This document shows positions 1-8,202 of a stretch of DNA of 64,000 nt, in pieces. Source of the DNA: Actinomycetales bacterium (lineage in GTDB: Bacteria > Actinomycetota > Actinomycetes > Actinomycetales > Dermatophilaceae); NCBI GenBank assembly GCA_016715285.1, contig JADKAO010000001.1, positions 372,001 through 436,000 of the forward strand, in the 5' to 3' direction. Every line of letters starts with the position of its first letter. Position 1 is the first letter of the stretch. The notes below the pieces were generated by a model. The model saw nothing but the letters and a program-made list of their open reading frames with translations. It had not been told where the DNA came from and did no database searches. A program made the position numbers and the translations under genes.

Positions 1-2
1 AA

Positions 3-206
3 CGGCATGTCGCAGGGCAGGTGCAGGCGATGCGGCAGGCCTATCGCGAGGCCCGGGTCGAGCTCGGGCCGACGGTCACCCCGGAGGCACTCGCGCAGAT
101 CATGACCGCTCTGGAAGCCGAGGGTTTGCGTCTCGTTGCCGCGGACCGGGCTGCTGGCCTGATCCACGACGCGTTGCGCGGGCGCCGGTTCATCCCGCGG
201 TTGTGA
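3..206 (+). CDS. 3' end of an unidentified protein (partial)
   Basis: The frame is open from the left edge of the window to a TGA at 204-206, so this is most likely the C-terminus of a gene that begins outside. The visible part is about 67 residues, alanine- and arginine-rich and probably helical, ending in RRFIPRL. I do not recognise the family. An internal GTG at 21 could start a 61-residue protein, but no convincing ribosome binding site precedes it. The gene ends about 60 bases before dxs. Nothing here assigns a function. Confidence 0.4.
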   Translation, partial: RHVAGQVQAMRQAYREARVELGPTVTPEALAQIMTALEAEGLRLVAADRAAGLIHDALRGRRFIPRL

Positions 207-263
207 TTGGCGAGGTGATCTAGACTCGGTAGGTACCGGTTCATGTGGAAGGACACTCAGTCA

Positions 264-2135
264 GTGGCACTGCTCGATTCCATCCACGGGCCCGCGGATG
301 TCAAGCTCGTCAGCCCGAGCGACCTACCCAAGTTGGCGCAGGAGATCCGAGACTTCCTCGTCGAGTCCGTGTCGCGCTCTGGCGGACACCTCGGCCCCAA
401 CCTGGGCGTTGTCGAGCTCACCATCGCGCTGCACCGGGTCTTTGACTCGCCTCAAGACACCATCGTCTTTGACACCGGCCACCAGTCCTACGTCCACAAG
501 ATCCTCACGGGGCGACAGGATTTCGCCAAGCTGCGCTCCCGAGGCGGCCTGTCCGGGTATCCCAGCCGTTCCGAATCTGAGCACGATGTCGTCGAGAACT
601 CGCACGCGTCGACCGCCCTCTCCTGGGCGGACGGCATCGCCAAGGCGCGGCGGCTGCGCGGGGAGACGGACCGGCATACTGTCGCGGTAGTCGGCGATGG
701 CGCACTTACCGGAGGGATGGCGTGGGAGGCGATCAACAATATCGCCGCCGACAAAGATCTCCCGCTGGTCATCGTCGTCAATGACAACGCGCGGTCCTAC
801 GCACCGACCAAGGGTGGCCTGGCCGATCACCTCGCGACCCTGCGCACCACTCGTGGCTACGAAAACGTCCTCGACTGGGGCCGCAACGCCCTGAGTCGCA
901 CGCCGCTCATCGGTGGCGCGGTCTATGGCGCGGTGCACGGGATGAAGAAGGGCATCAAAGACATGGTCGCCCCCCAGGGCTTGTTCGAGGACCTGGGGCT
1001 TAAGTACGTCGGGCCGGTGGACGGGCATGACGTCGAAGCGGTCGAGTCAGCGCTGCGCAAGGCCCGCTCCTTCGGCGGACCGGTGCTCGTCCATGTGATG
1101 ACGCACAAGGGAAAGGGTTATCGGCACGCTCGTGCAAACGAGGCCGACCGTTTCCACGCGGTCGACAAGATCAACCCGGAGACGGGGCTGCCCCTGCAGG
1201 TCAAGGGCCGGATCTGGACGGACGAGTTCGCTGACGAGATTGTCGAGATCGGTCACGATCGTCCCGAGGTGGTCGCTGTCACCGCCGCCATGCTCATCCC
1301 GGTCGGTTTGGAAGGTTTCGCAGCGCGCTTCCCTGACCGCGTTTTCGACGTCGGGATCGCCGAGCAGCATGCGCTCACCATGGCCGCGGGACTCTCGTAT
1401 GCCGGGTTGCACCCAGTGGTGTGTATCTATGCCACCTTCCTTAACCGGGCCTTCGACCAGCTGCTCATGGACTGTGCGCTGCACCGTGCAGGCGTGACGG
1501 TCGTCCTAGACCGAGCGGGCGTGACCGGGACCGACGGCGGCTCGCACAACGGCATGTGGGACCTCACCATCACAGGCATCATGCCGGGCGTGAGAGTGAC
1601 GGCACCCCGCGACGCCGTGCAACTTCGTCGGGCCCTTCGAGAGGCGGTCGCGATCAATGACGGGCCGACTGTGCTGCGTTTCTCCAAGCAAAACCCGCCA
1701 CCGACGCTGCCCGCAACTCGGGTCAGTGGATCGGTGGATATCCTGGCCGAGCCGTCGGGCGGCGACGTCGACCTGCTCCTCGTGGGCATTGGCGAAATGG
1801 CTGCGATCGCCGTCGAGGTGGCGGGGTTGCTGACCGCTGAGGGACGGTCGGTGCGAGTGATCGACCCGCGCTGGTCGGTACCCGTCAGTCCGGACGTCGT
1901 GCAGTCGGCTGCGGCCGCAGGTGCGGTGGCCGTCATCGAAGACGGCATTGTCGTGGGCGGGGTCGGGTCCCAGATTGCGTATGCCGTCCGCGAGGCCGGA
2001 CTGGCACAACCCGTCTTCACGTACGGCATACCGAGAGCGTTCCTGGAGCACGCGGCTCGCGGTGAGATTCTTACCGAGCTGGGGCTGACCCCGGCTGCAA
2101 TCGCAGGCAGTCTCACCGCAAGAATGTCACCATGA
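264..2135 (+). CDS. dxs: 1-deoxy-D-xylulose-5-phosphate synthase
   Basis: This enzyme makes DXP from pyruvate and glyceraldehyde 3-phosphate using thiamine diphosphate, the first step of the MEP isoprenoid pathway in the cytoplasm. The N-terminus ALLDSIHGPADVK, the early DTGHQSYVHKILTG segment and the thiamine motif GDGALTGGM are typical of Dxs. The transketolase pyrimidine domain follows (GIAEQHALTMAAGL, DRAGVTGTDG), then a C-terminal transketolase domain. I prefer GTG 264 because family members begin at ALLDSI; an in-frame ATG at 243 would add seven residues. The length of about 623 residues is normal. The downstream hydrolase starts in an ATGA overlap, so the two are probably cotranscribed. 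Confidence 0.95.
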   Translation: MALLDSIHGPADVKLVSPSDLPKLAQEIRDFLVESVSRSGGHLGPNLGVVELTIALHRVFDSPQDTIVFDTGHQSYVHKILTGRQDFAKLRSRGGLSGYPSRSESEHDVVENSHASTALSWADGIAKARRLRGETDRHTVAVVGDGALTGGMAWEAINNIAADKDLPLVIVVNDNARSYAPTKGGLADHLATLRTTRGYENVLDWGRNALSRTPLIGGAVYGAVHGMKKGIKDMVAPQGLFEDLGLKYVGPVDGHDVEAVESALRKARSFGGPVLVHVMTHKGKGYRHARANEADRFHAVDKINPETGLPLQVKGRIWTDEFADEIVEIGHDRPEVVAVTAAMLIPVGLEGFAARFPDRVFDVGIAEQHALTMAAGLSYAGLHPVVCIYATFLNRAFDQLLMDCALHRAGVTVVLDRAGVTGTDGGSHNGMWDLTITGIMPGVRVTAPRDAVQLRRALREAVAINDGPTVLRFSKQNPPPTLPATRVSGSVDILAEPSGGDVDLLLVGIGEMAAIAVEVAGLLTAEGRSVRVIDPRWSVPVSPDVVQSAAAAGAVAVIEDGIVVGGVGSQIAYAVREAGLAQPVFTYGIPRAFLEHAARGEILTELGLTPAAIAGSLTARMSP

Positions 2136-3034
2136 CCATGCATGTCCACGACCTGACGGTCGGGTTGCCGGCAGCTGACGCCCCGACGGTGATTGCGGTC
2201 CACGGGATTACCGGCAATGGCCTCAACTGGAGTCTTCTCGGTGACGTCTTTGCCGCCCGGCTGGGTCACGGCGCGGTCCGGCTGCTGGCGCCCGATCTCA
2301 ACGGGCGTGGGGATAGCCCAGTCCGTCCCGGCCCGCTCGGGCTGGACGTGCACGTCCACGAACTCGCTGCTCTCGCAAGAACGTTGCCCTCACCGCCGCT
2401 CGTCCTCGGCCACTCAATGGGGGCCGCAGTCGCGGTCCTCTTCGCGGCGGCATACCCCGGCCTGGTCTCTGATCTCGTGCTGGTCGATGGTGGGCTGAAC
2501 TTCCCGGTCCCCCCGGGCATGGGTGACGAGGACATCGACAAGGCGTTGCGGGTCGTCCTCGGTCCGGCGATGAAGCGGCTCGAGCGCTCCTTCGAGAGCC
2601 CCGAGGCGTACATCGAGTTTGTGGCCGATCACCCGGCAGTTGGGCCGCTCGTGCACGGGCCTGACGCTGAGCACATCCTGCGCTACCTGCACCACGACGT
2701 GCGACCCTCACCGACTGAGATGGGGCGGTTCGTGAGCTCCTGCGTCCTTGCCGCGATCCGGGCGGACGGGCGCGACGTCATGTTCCATCCGCGGCTCTCG
2801 GGGGCGATCCGCGACGTCGTGAGCAAGGGAGTCCCGGTCGACTTCCTGTGGGCACCACGTGGGCTCTTCGACGAGAAGCAAGGTCTCTATGACGACAACC
2901 GGCTCTCGATTCTCAAGGTGCCCGGTGAGGTCGCCGTCACCCTCGTGCCCGACACCAACCATTACTCGATCGTGCTGTCGCGCCCTGGCCTGGCCCCGGT
3001 CATCGACACCGTTCTGCGCCGTTTGAGGCTGTGA
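2132..3034 (+). CDS. alpha/beta hydrolase
   Basis: A 300-residue alpha/beta-hydrolase-fold protein, cytoplasmic with no signal peptide. Visible elements are the oxyanion-hole region VHGITGNGLNW near residue 24, the nucleophile elbow GHSMGA (Ser near residue 96), VLVDGG after the following strand, and the terminal catalytic-His context DTNHYSIV. The acid residue is not certain by eye. The start overlaps the dxs stop (ATGA), so translation is probably coupled. The substrate is unknown, and its position after dxs does not by itself imply a role in isoprenoid synthesis. It converges with the HTH-MurA gene 18 bases further on. Confidence 0.85.
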   Translation: MTMHVHDLTVGLPAADAPTVIAVHGITGNGLNWSLLGDVFAARLGHGAVRLLAPDLNGRGDSPVRPGPLGLDVHVHELAALARTLPSPPLVLGHSMGAAVAVLFAAAYPGLVSDLVLVDGGLNFPVPPGMGDEDIDKALRVVLGPAMKRLERSFESPEAYIEFVADHPAVGPLVHGPDAEHILRYLHHDVRPSPTEMGRFVSSCVLAAIRADGRDVMFHPRLSGAIRDVVSKGVPVDFLWAPRGLFDEKQGLYDDNRLSILKVPGEVAVTLVPDTNHYSIVLSRPGLAPVIDTVLRRLRL

Positions 3035-3052
3035 AAGCTAGGCGACGCGGCT

Positions 3053-4579
3053 TTAGATATCGCGGAAGACTTCGATGGTCGCGCCGAGCTTGTTGAGTCG
3101 GTCAGCGAGGTCTTCGTAGCCGCGGTTGATGACGTAAACATTGCGCAGCACCGACGTGCCCGGCGCGGCGAGCATCGCGAGCAGCACGACCACGCCGGGC
3201 CGGAGCGCCGGCGGGCACATGACTTCAGCCGCTCGCCACCGTGTGGGGCCTTCGATCAGGACTCGGTGCGGATCGAGGAGTTGGACTTTGGCGCCGACTT
3301 TGTTGAGCTCGGTGAGGTAGATGGCGCGGTTCTCGTAGACCCAGTCGTGGAGCATCGTGGTGCCCTGCGCGGTGGCAGCGATCAGTGCGAAGAACGGCAA
3401 GTTGTCGATGTTGAGCCCGGGGAAGGGCATCGGGTGGATCTTGTCTAGAGCGGCATGAAGGGGACGTGGGTGAGTTGTGAGGTCGACCAGCCTGGTGTGC
3501 CCATTAGCCGATGGGTACTCCTCGCTGATGTCGAACCGCATTCCCATGGTTTCCAGCGTGGCGAGCTCGATCTCCATGAATTCGATTGGCACCCGTCGGA
3601 TGGTGATCTCCGATTCCGTCACAACCGCCGCCGCGAGCAGGCTCATGGCCTCGATGGGGTCCTCGCTCGGCGAGTACTCGACATCGACATTGATAATAGG
3701 ACGGCCGGTCACGGTCAAGGTTGTTGTACCAATGCCCTCAATCCCCACGCCGAGCTTGACGAGGAAGAAGCAGAGGTCCTGCACCATGTAATTAGGGCTG
3801 GCGTTGCGGATGACGGTCGTGCCGGGGATACGCGCGGCAGCCATGAGAATGTTCTCCGTGACGGTGTCACCGCGCTCGGTCAACACGATCGGGCGGGACG
3901 AGGTGCGCGGCTGTGCTCTGACGTCGTAAAAGCCCGCAGTCGCCTCGACGCTCAGCCCGAGGTGGCGCAGCGCAGACATGTGCGGCTCGACCGTGCGGGT
4001 GCCGAGGTCGCAGCCGCCGGCATAGGGCAAGCGGAAGTCCGCGTGATCGTGCATCAGCGGGCCGAGGAACATGATGACCGTACGGGTGCGGCGAGCTGCC
4101 TCGACATCGATCTTGTCGATATGGAGTTCAGCCGGCGGCTCGATCTCCAAATCGTTGCTGTCTGGGAGCCACCGAGTCTTCACGCCCATCGAGGTCAATA
4201 CCTCAAGAATGCGATTAACCTCTTCAATTCGTGCGAGGTTCCGCAGCGTGGTGCGGCCCCGATTAAGCAGCGCTGCGCAAAGCAACGCGACCCCTGCGTT
4301 CTTGCTCGTCTTGACATCAATGGATCCCGCCAATCGATGTCCGCCGACGATGCGCAAGTGTTGAGGGCCTGAGTGCCCGACGCTCACGAACTCGGAATCG
4401 AGCGCCTCGCCGATGCGTGCGACCATTTCTAGCGACAGGTTTTGCTGTCCCTGCTCGATCCGGGCGACGGCACTTTGGCTTGTCCCGAGTAGGCGCGCCA
4501 GTTCGCTTTGGGTGAGTCCCTTGTGGCGGCGAGCATCGCGGATGAGGCGGCCGATGCGCTGCCGGTAGTCGTCAGACAT
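3053..4579 (-). CDS. XRE-type HTH domain fused to UDP-GlcNAc enolpyruvyltransferase (MurA paralogue)
   Basis: The product has about 508 residues. Residues 1-60 form an XRE helix-turn-helix (RRHKGLTQSELARLLGTSQ, then SAVARIEQGQQNLS). The rest is an EPSP-synthase/MurA fold. The MurA catalytic features are retained: the KNA pair (SKNAGVALL), the loop Cys in AGGCDLGTR, and the final NRGYEDLADRL region. MurA adds enolpyruvate from PEP to UDP-GlcNAc at the start of peptidoglycan synthesis; such fusions are widespread in actinomycetes. I chose ATG 4579, where the HTH begins, rather than the ATG at 4663, because the extra residues look non-coding and would cover a palindrome at 4591-4608. It may be an enzyme, a regulator, or both. 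Confidence 0.85.
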   Translation of the reverse strand: MSDDYRQRIGRLIRDARRHKGLTQSELARLLGTSQSAVARIEQGQQNLSLEMVARIGEALDSEFVSVGHSGPQHLRIVGGHRLAGSIDVKTSKNAGVALLCAALLNRGRTTLRNLARIEEVNRILEVLTSMGVKTRWLPDSNDLEIEPPAELHIDKIDVEAARRTRTVIMFLGPLMHDHADFRLPYAGGCDLGTRTVEPHMSALRHLGLSVEATAGFYDVRAQPRTSSRPIVLTERGDTVTENILMAAARIPGTTVIRNASPNYMVQDLCFFLVKLGVGIEGIGTTTLTVTGRPIINVDVEYSPSEDPIEAMSLLAAAVVTESEITIRRVPIEFMEIELATLETMGMRFDISEEYPSANGHTRLVDLTTHPRPLHAALDKIHPMPFPGLNIDNLPFFALIAATAQGTTMLHDWVYENRAIYLTELNKVGAKVQLLDPHRVLIEGPTRWRAAEVMCPPALRPGVVVLLAMLAAPGTSVLRNVYVINRGYEDLADRLNKLGATIEVFRDI

Positions 4580-4590
4580 GTGGGTCAGTT

Positions 4591-4608
4591 TATCTCGTTC
4601 ATGAGATA
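4591..4608 (-). promoter_or_regulatory. candidate operator/-10 region of the HTH-MurA gene
   Basis: The sequence TATCTCGTTCATGAGATA has perfect six-base arms (TATCTC/GAGATA) around a six-base centre and ends 11 bases before the ATG at 4579. On the minus strand the right arm runs into TAAACT, a plausible -10 box close enough to the ATG for a leaderless or nearly leaderless mRNA. A dyad overlapping a -10 box, next to a gene whose product begins with an XRE domain, suggests autorepression. That role is inferred; no binding data are visible. Confidence 0.5.
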
Positions 4609-4621
4609 GCCCTGACACGCA

Positions 4622-4659
4622 CGTATGCCGTGCCCCAGGCGGTGGGCGCACGGCATACG
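4622..4659 (-). terminator. inverted pair of the GTATGCCG octamer; probable terminator after the fad genes
   Basis: A perfect 12-bp inverted repeat: CGTATGCCGTGC at 4622-4633 and its complement at 4648-4659, with a 14-base loop that can close further by CCC/GGG pairing. It lies in the gap between the FadB-like stop (4701) and the HTH-MurA start (4579), both on the minus strand, where a terminator is expected. No long U-run follows, which is common for actinobacterial hairpin terminators. Both arms are copies of the abundant octamer of this window. Confidence 0.6.
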
Positions 4660-4700
4660 GCACTGCGTGGTTAGTCCGTTGGAACCGTCATGGCTACTCG

Positions 4701-6836
4701 CTAGGCGGGCACGCTCGCCGCACCCGGGGGCAGGAAGCGCTTACCGGTGACCCGTTCGGCGATGCCGGTGCGGTCGAGCAGCGGGGTGATCCCGCCGTTC
4801 CAGAATGCAAAACCGGTACCAGTGATCATCGCGAGGTCGAGGTCCATGGGGGACTGGGCGACGCCTTCGTCGAGCATCCGGCGCGCTTCGTCGGCCAAAG
4901 CCTCGAGCACCCGCTCGCGGACCTGCGCAGCCGTGAGGACGACGGGGTTCTCCGGCTTGGGCAACAGTGCCTCGACTTCGGGGTCGACTTGCGGAACCCC
5001 ACCCGGCCAGATGTAGTACGCCTGCTTGCCCGCCGCGACCATGTTCTTGAGCCCGATCGAGCTGTAGAACCGGTCAGGGAAGGCGCGCACCAACGTGTCG
5101 CCGTTGTGCATGGCGATCGCGGGGCCGACGAGGCCGAGCAAGACAAACGGCGGCATCGGGGTCAGGCCAGCAAATCCCTTGTCTGCCACCGGAACCGGCG
5201 TGCCCTCGTCAACAATCTTGCCGACCTCGCCCATGAACCGGCCGAGCATCCGGTTGACGATGAACGACGGCGAGTCCTTGACCAGGATGCAGGTCTTCTT
5301 GAGCGCCTTGCCCACCGCAAACCCGGTTGCGAGTGCCGGCGCATCGGTGAGCTCGCCGGGAATGATCTCTAGGAGCGGCATCACGGCCACCGGGTTGAAG
5401 AAGTGGAAGCCGACGACTCGCTCAGGGTGCTTGAGCTTGCTGGCCATCTCGGTGATCGAGAGGCTCGACGTGTTGGTCGCGAGGATGCACGTGTCAGACA
5501 CGACAGCTTCGACCTCGGCAAAGACAGTCTGCTTGACGCCCATCTCCTCAAAGACCGCCTCGATGACGAAGTCGGCGTCGGCAAAGCCATCTTTGCTCGT
5601 CGACCCACTCACCAAGCCCTTGTACCGGCTGAGCCGATCGGGGTTGAGCCGCCCCTTCTTAGCCTGACCATCAAGTTGAGCGTGAACATAGGCGACGCCC
5701 TTGTCGACGCGTGCCTGGTCGAGGTCGGTCAGGATGACCGGCACCTCGAGCCGCTGGATGAACAGCAGCGCCAACTGGCTGGCCATGAGGCCGGCACCGA
5801 CGACGCCCACCTTGGTGACCGGTCGGGCCAGGGCGCGATCAGGGGCCCCAGCGGGCCGCTTGGCCCGCCGCTGCACGAGATCAAAGGCGTACAGGCCGGC
5901 CCGAAGTTCGTCACTCATCACGAGGTCGCCCAGCACCGCATCCTCGGCCGCGAAGGCGTCCTCGCGAGTCGCGGTGCGAGCCGAACTCACGAGGTCGAGC
6001 GCCTTGTAGGGCGCGGGGGCAAAGCCGCCGGACTTCATGTCGACGAGGCTCTTGGAGGCGGCCACGGCCGCTTCCCACGAGGCCTCGTCACGGTCGACCT
6101 CCGGACGGGTCACCGTCACGTCACCCGACACGACCTTGGCCGCCCAGATGATCGACTCCTCAAGGAAGTCAGCTGGCTCGAATATCGCATCCGCGACACC
6201 GAGCTCGAAGGCCTGCGGGCCCTTGAGCATCTTGTTGGTGTTCATCGGGTTCTCGATGATCATCGTGAGCGCATTTTTGACCCCCACGAGGTTGGGGAGC
6301 AGGAAGCAGCCGCCCCAACCGGGCACGAGACCGAGGAAGCACTCGGGGAGCGCGACCGCGGGCACGCCAGCGGAGATCGTGCGGTAGTCGCACGCCAGGG
6401 TGAGTTCCAGCCCGCCGCCCATGACCGCGCCATTGATGAAGGCGAAGGTGGGCACGGGCAGGTCCATCAAGGTCGCGTATGCCGTGTGCCCGGCGCGCGC
6501 GATGGCCTCACCCTCCTCGCGTCGGGTCAGTTTGCCGACCCCAGTGAGGTCGGCACCGACCGCGAAGATGAACGGCTTGCCGGTGATGCCCACGGCCTGG
6601 ATCTCGCCGGCGTCAGCCCGCTCCTTGAGGCGGTCAAACGCAGCCTGGAAGCCCAGCATCGTGCCAGGACCAAAGGTGTTGGGCTTGGTGTGGTCAAACC
6701 CGTTGTCGAGTGTGACCAACGCCATAGTGCCGGCGCCTCCGGGAAGAGCGAGGTCACGGACGAGCGCCTTGGTGATGATCTCGTCTGGCAGCGCGGCGAC
6801 GAGGTCTGCGGTGGTGACGGTGGTGGTGTCGCTCAT
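4701..6836 (-). CDS. fadB: 3-hydroxyacyl-CoA dehydrogenase/enoyl-CoA hydratase (FadB/FadJ-like)
   Basis: A 711-residue bifunctional beta-oxidation protein. The N-terminal crotonase part carries GADLTGVGKL, the MGGGLELTLACDYR oxyanion region and the catalytic-Glu context LPECFLGLVPGWGG. The dehydrogenase part has a nucleotide-binding loop GAGLMASQLAL near residue 350, the ATNTSSLSI segment and HFFNPVAVMPLLEI with its catalytic His, followed by the C-terminal dehydrogenase domain. It hydrates trans-2-enoyl-CoA and oxidises the 3-hydroxyacyl-CoA with NAD+. It starts just downstream of the thiolase stop on the same strand (two bases between), so fadA and fadB form an operon and supply the last three steps of the cycle. 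Confidence 0.93.
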   Translation of the reverse strand: MSDTTTVTTADLVAALPDEIITKALVRDLALPGGAGTMALVTLDNGFDHTKPNTFGPGTMLGFQAAFDRLKERADAGEIQAVGITGKPFIFAVGADLTGVGKLTRREEGEAIARAGHTAYATLMDLPVPTFAFINGAVMGGGLELTLACDYRTISAGVPAVALPECFLGLVPGWGGCFLLPNLVGVKNALTMIIENPMNTNKMLKGPQAFELGVADAIFEPADFLEESIIWAAKVVSGDVTVTRPEVDRDEASWEAAVAASKSLVDMKSGGFAPAPYKALDLVSSARTATREDAFAAEDAVLGDLVMSDELRAGLYAFDLVQRRAKRPAGAPDRALARPVTKVGVVGAGLMASQLALLFIQRLEVPVILTDLDQARVDKGVAYVHAQLDGQAKKGRLNPDRLSRYKGLVSGSTSKDGFADADFVIEAVFEEMGVKQTVFAEVEAVVSDTCILATNTSSLSITEMASKLKHPERVVGFHFFNPVAVMPLLEIIPGELTDAPALATGFAVGKALKKTCILVKDSPSFIVNRMLGRFMGEVGKIVDEGTPVPVADKGFAGLTPMPPFVLLGLVGPAIAMHNGDTLVRAFPDRFYSSIGLKNMVAAGKQAYYIWPGGVPQVDPEVEALLPKPENPVVLTAAQVRERVLEALADEARRMLDEGVAQSPMDLDLAMITGTGFAFWNGGITPLLDRTGIAERVTGKRFLPPGAASVPA

Positions 6837-6839
6837 CGG

Positions 6840-8072
6840 TCAGGCCTTCCGGGCAGAGAAGTCGGCGGAGGGGACGTAGTCGGCGTGGTGGGGGTTCTCC
6901 CAGATCACGGTGCCGCCCATGCCGATGCCGATACACATTGAGGTCAGGCCGAAGCGCACCTCTGGGTGCTCCTCGAACTGACGCGCCAGCTGGGTCATAA
7001 GCCGAACGCCGGATGACGCGAGCGGGTGTCCGGTGGCGATGGCGCCGCCGTATTCATTGACGCGAGGGTCGTCGTCAGCGATGCCGAAGTGGTCGAGGAA
7101 GGCCAGTACCTGGACAGCAAAGGCTTCGTTGAGCTCGAACAGCCCGATGTCCTCGATCGTCAGGCCGGCTGAGGCGAGCGCCTTCTCGGTCGCTGGGACT
7201 GGGCCGATGCCCATGACCTCGGGTTCCACGCCGACGAAGGCGTAGGAGACGAGGCGCATCTTGGCGGTGAGGCCGAGCTCCGCTGCCACCTCTTCCGAGG
7301 CAAGCAAGCAGGCCGTGGCGCCGTCGTTGAGGCCGGCGCTGTTGCCGGCGGTGACATTTCCGTGCGCCCGGAACGGGGTCTTGAGCAGCCCGAGGTCTTC
7401 GATCGTGGTTCCGGGGCGGGGCGGCTCGTCGGCCGTCGCCAGGCCAAAGCCGAGATCCTTATGCCGAGTCGCAACCGACACGAGGTCGGGCTGGATCTTA
7501 CCCGCGGCATACGCGGCCTGGAGCTTGTTTTGCGACCCGACTGCATAGGCGTCGGAGCGAGCCTTGGTGAGTTGCGGGAAGCGGTCGTGGAGGTTCTCTG
7601 CGGTCTTGCCCATGACGAGCGCAGTCTGGTCGACGATCCGCTCGGAGACGATGCGTGGGTTGGGGTCGATGCCCTCACCCATGGGGTGGCGACCCATGTG
7701 CTCGACACCGCCGGCCACCGCAATATCGATGGCGCCGAACGCAATTGACGACGCAGCCGTGGTCACCGCGGTCATTGCCCCAGCGCACATCCGGTCGATC
7801 GAGTAGCCCGGGGTCGTGTTGGGCAGCCCCGCGAGGAGGGAAGCGAGTCGGCCCAGGGTCAGGCCCTGGTCGCCGATCTGTGTTGTCGCCGCGATTGCGA
7901 CCTCACCCACTCGATCCTTGGGCAACTGCGGGTTGCGGCGAATCAACTCGCGAATGCAGCGGATCACAAGATCGTCGGCGCGTGTCTGGGCGTAAATGCC
8001 CTTATCGCCAGCCTTTCCGAACGGGGTGCGGACCCCGTCAACGAATACGACCTCACGCAGAGTTCGGGGCAT
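6840..8072 (-). CDS. fadA: acetyl-CoA acyltransferase (thiolase) of the fad operon
   Basis: The thiolase cleaves 3-ketoacyl-CoA with CoA to release acetyl-CoA. About 410 residues. The nucleophile Cys lies in DRMCAGAMTAV, with NEAFAVQV, the catalytic-His context GGAIATGHPLASSG and the second active-site Cys in SMCIGIGMG all present. Start ATG 8072 is supported by a strong AAGGAGG seven bases upstream; the alternative ATG at 8105 lies upstream of that ribosome binding site. It is the first gene of a two-gene operon with the FadB-like protein. A near-palindrome at 8143-8158 suggests regulation by a TetR-type repressor, which is not encoded in this window. Confidence 0.93.
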   Translation of the reverse strand: MPRTLREVVFVDGVRTPFGKAGDKGIYAQTRADDLVIRCIRELIRRNPQLPKDRVGEVAIAATTQIGDQGLTLGRLASLLAGLPNTTPGYSIDRMCAGAMTAVTTAASSIAFGAIDIAVAGGVEHMGRHPMGEGIDPNPRIVSERIVDQTALVMGKTAENLHDRFPQLTKARSDAYAVGSQNKLQAAYAAGKIQPDLVSVATRHKDLGFGLATADEPPRPGTTIEDLGLLKTPFRAHGNVTAGNSAGLNDGATACLLASEEVAAELGLTAKMRLVSYAFVGVEPEVMGIGPVPATEKALASAGLTIEDIGLFELNEAFAVQVLAFLDHFGIADDDPRVNEYGGAIATGHPLASSGVRLMTQLARQFEEHPEVRFGLTSMCIGIGMGGTVIWENPHHADYVPSADFSARKA

Positions 8073-8142
8073 ACGAGCGCCTCCTTGAAGCGACACGGGC
8101 AACACAGTCAGACGGGACGCGAAAGCGGCCCGATACCAGGAT

Positions 8143-8158
8143 GCTACTGGTCAGTAAC
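8143..8158 (-). promoter_or_regulatory. candidate TetR-type operator upstream of the fadAB genes
   Basis: GCTACTGGTCAGTAAC is a near-perfect inverted repeat: TACTG/CAGTA arms about a two-base centre, extended by one matching outer G/C pair with one mismatch. It lies about 70 bases upstream of the thiolase start, in the short gap behind RNase D. Dyads of this size commonly bind TetR-family repressors that sense acyl-CoA and control beta-oxidation operons. The promoter boxes around it are not clear to me, so this is a candidate only. Confidence 0.45.
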
Positions 8159-8202
8159 CACCGGAGGGAACAAGACGGCGGGGCCCTGCCGCGTGACCCG
8201 GC

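Noticed and set aside
5403..6941. A 512-codon open frame on the plus strand opposite the FadB-like gene.
   Set aside because: It is antisense to a clear beta-oxidation gene, shows no domain and has the composition of a high-GC shadow frame.
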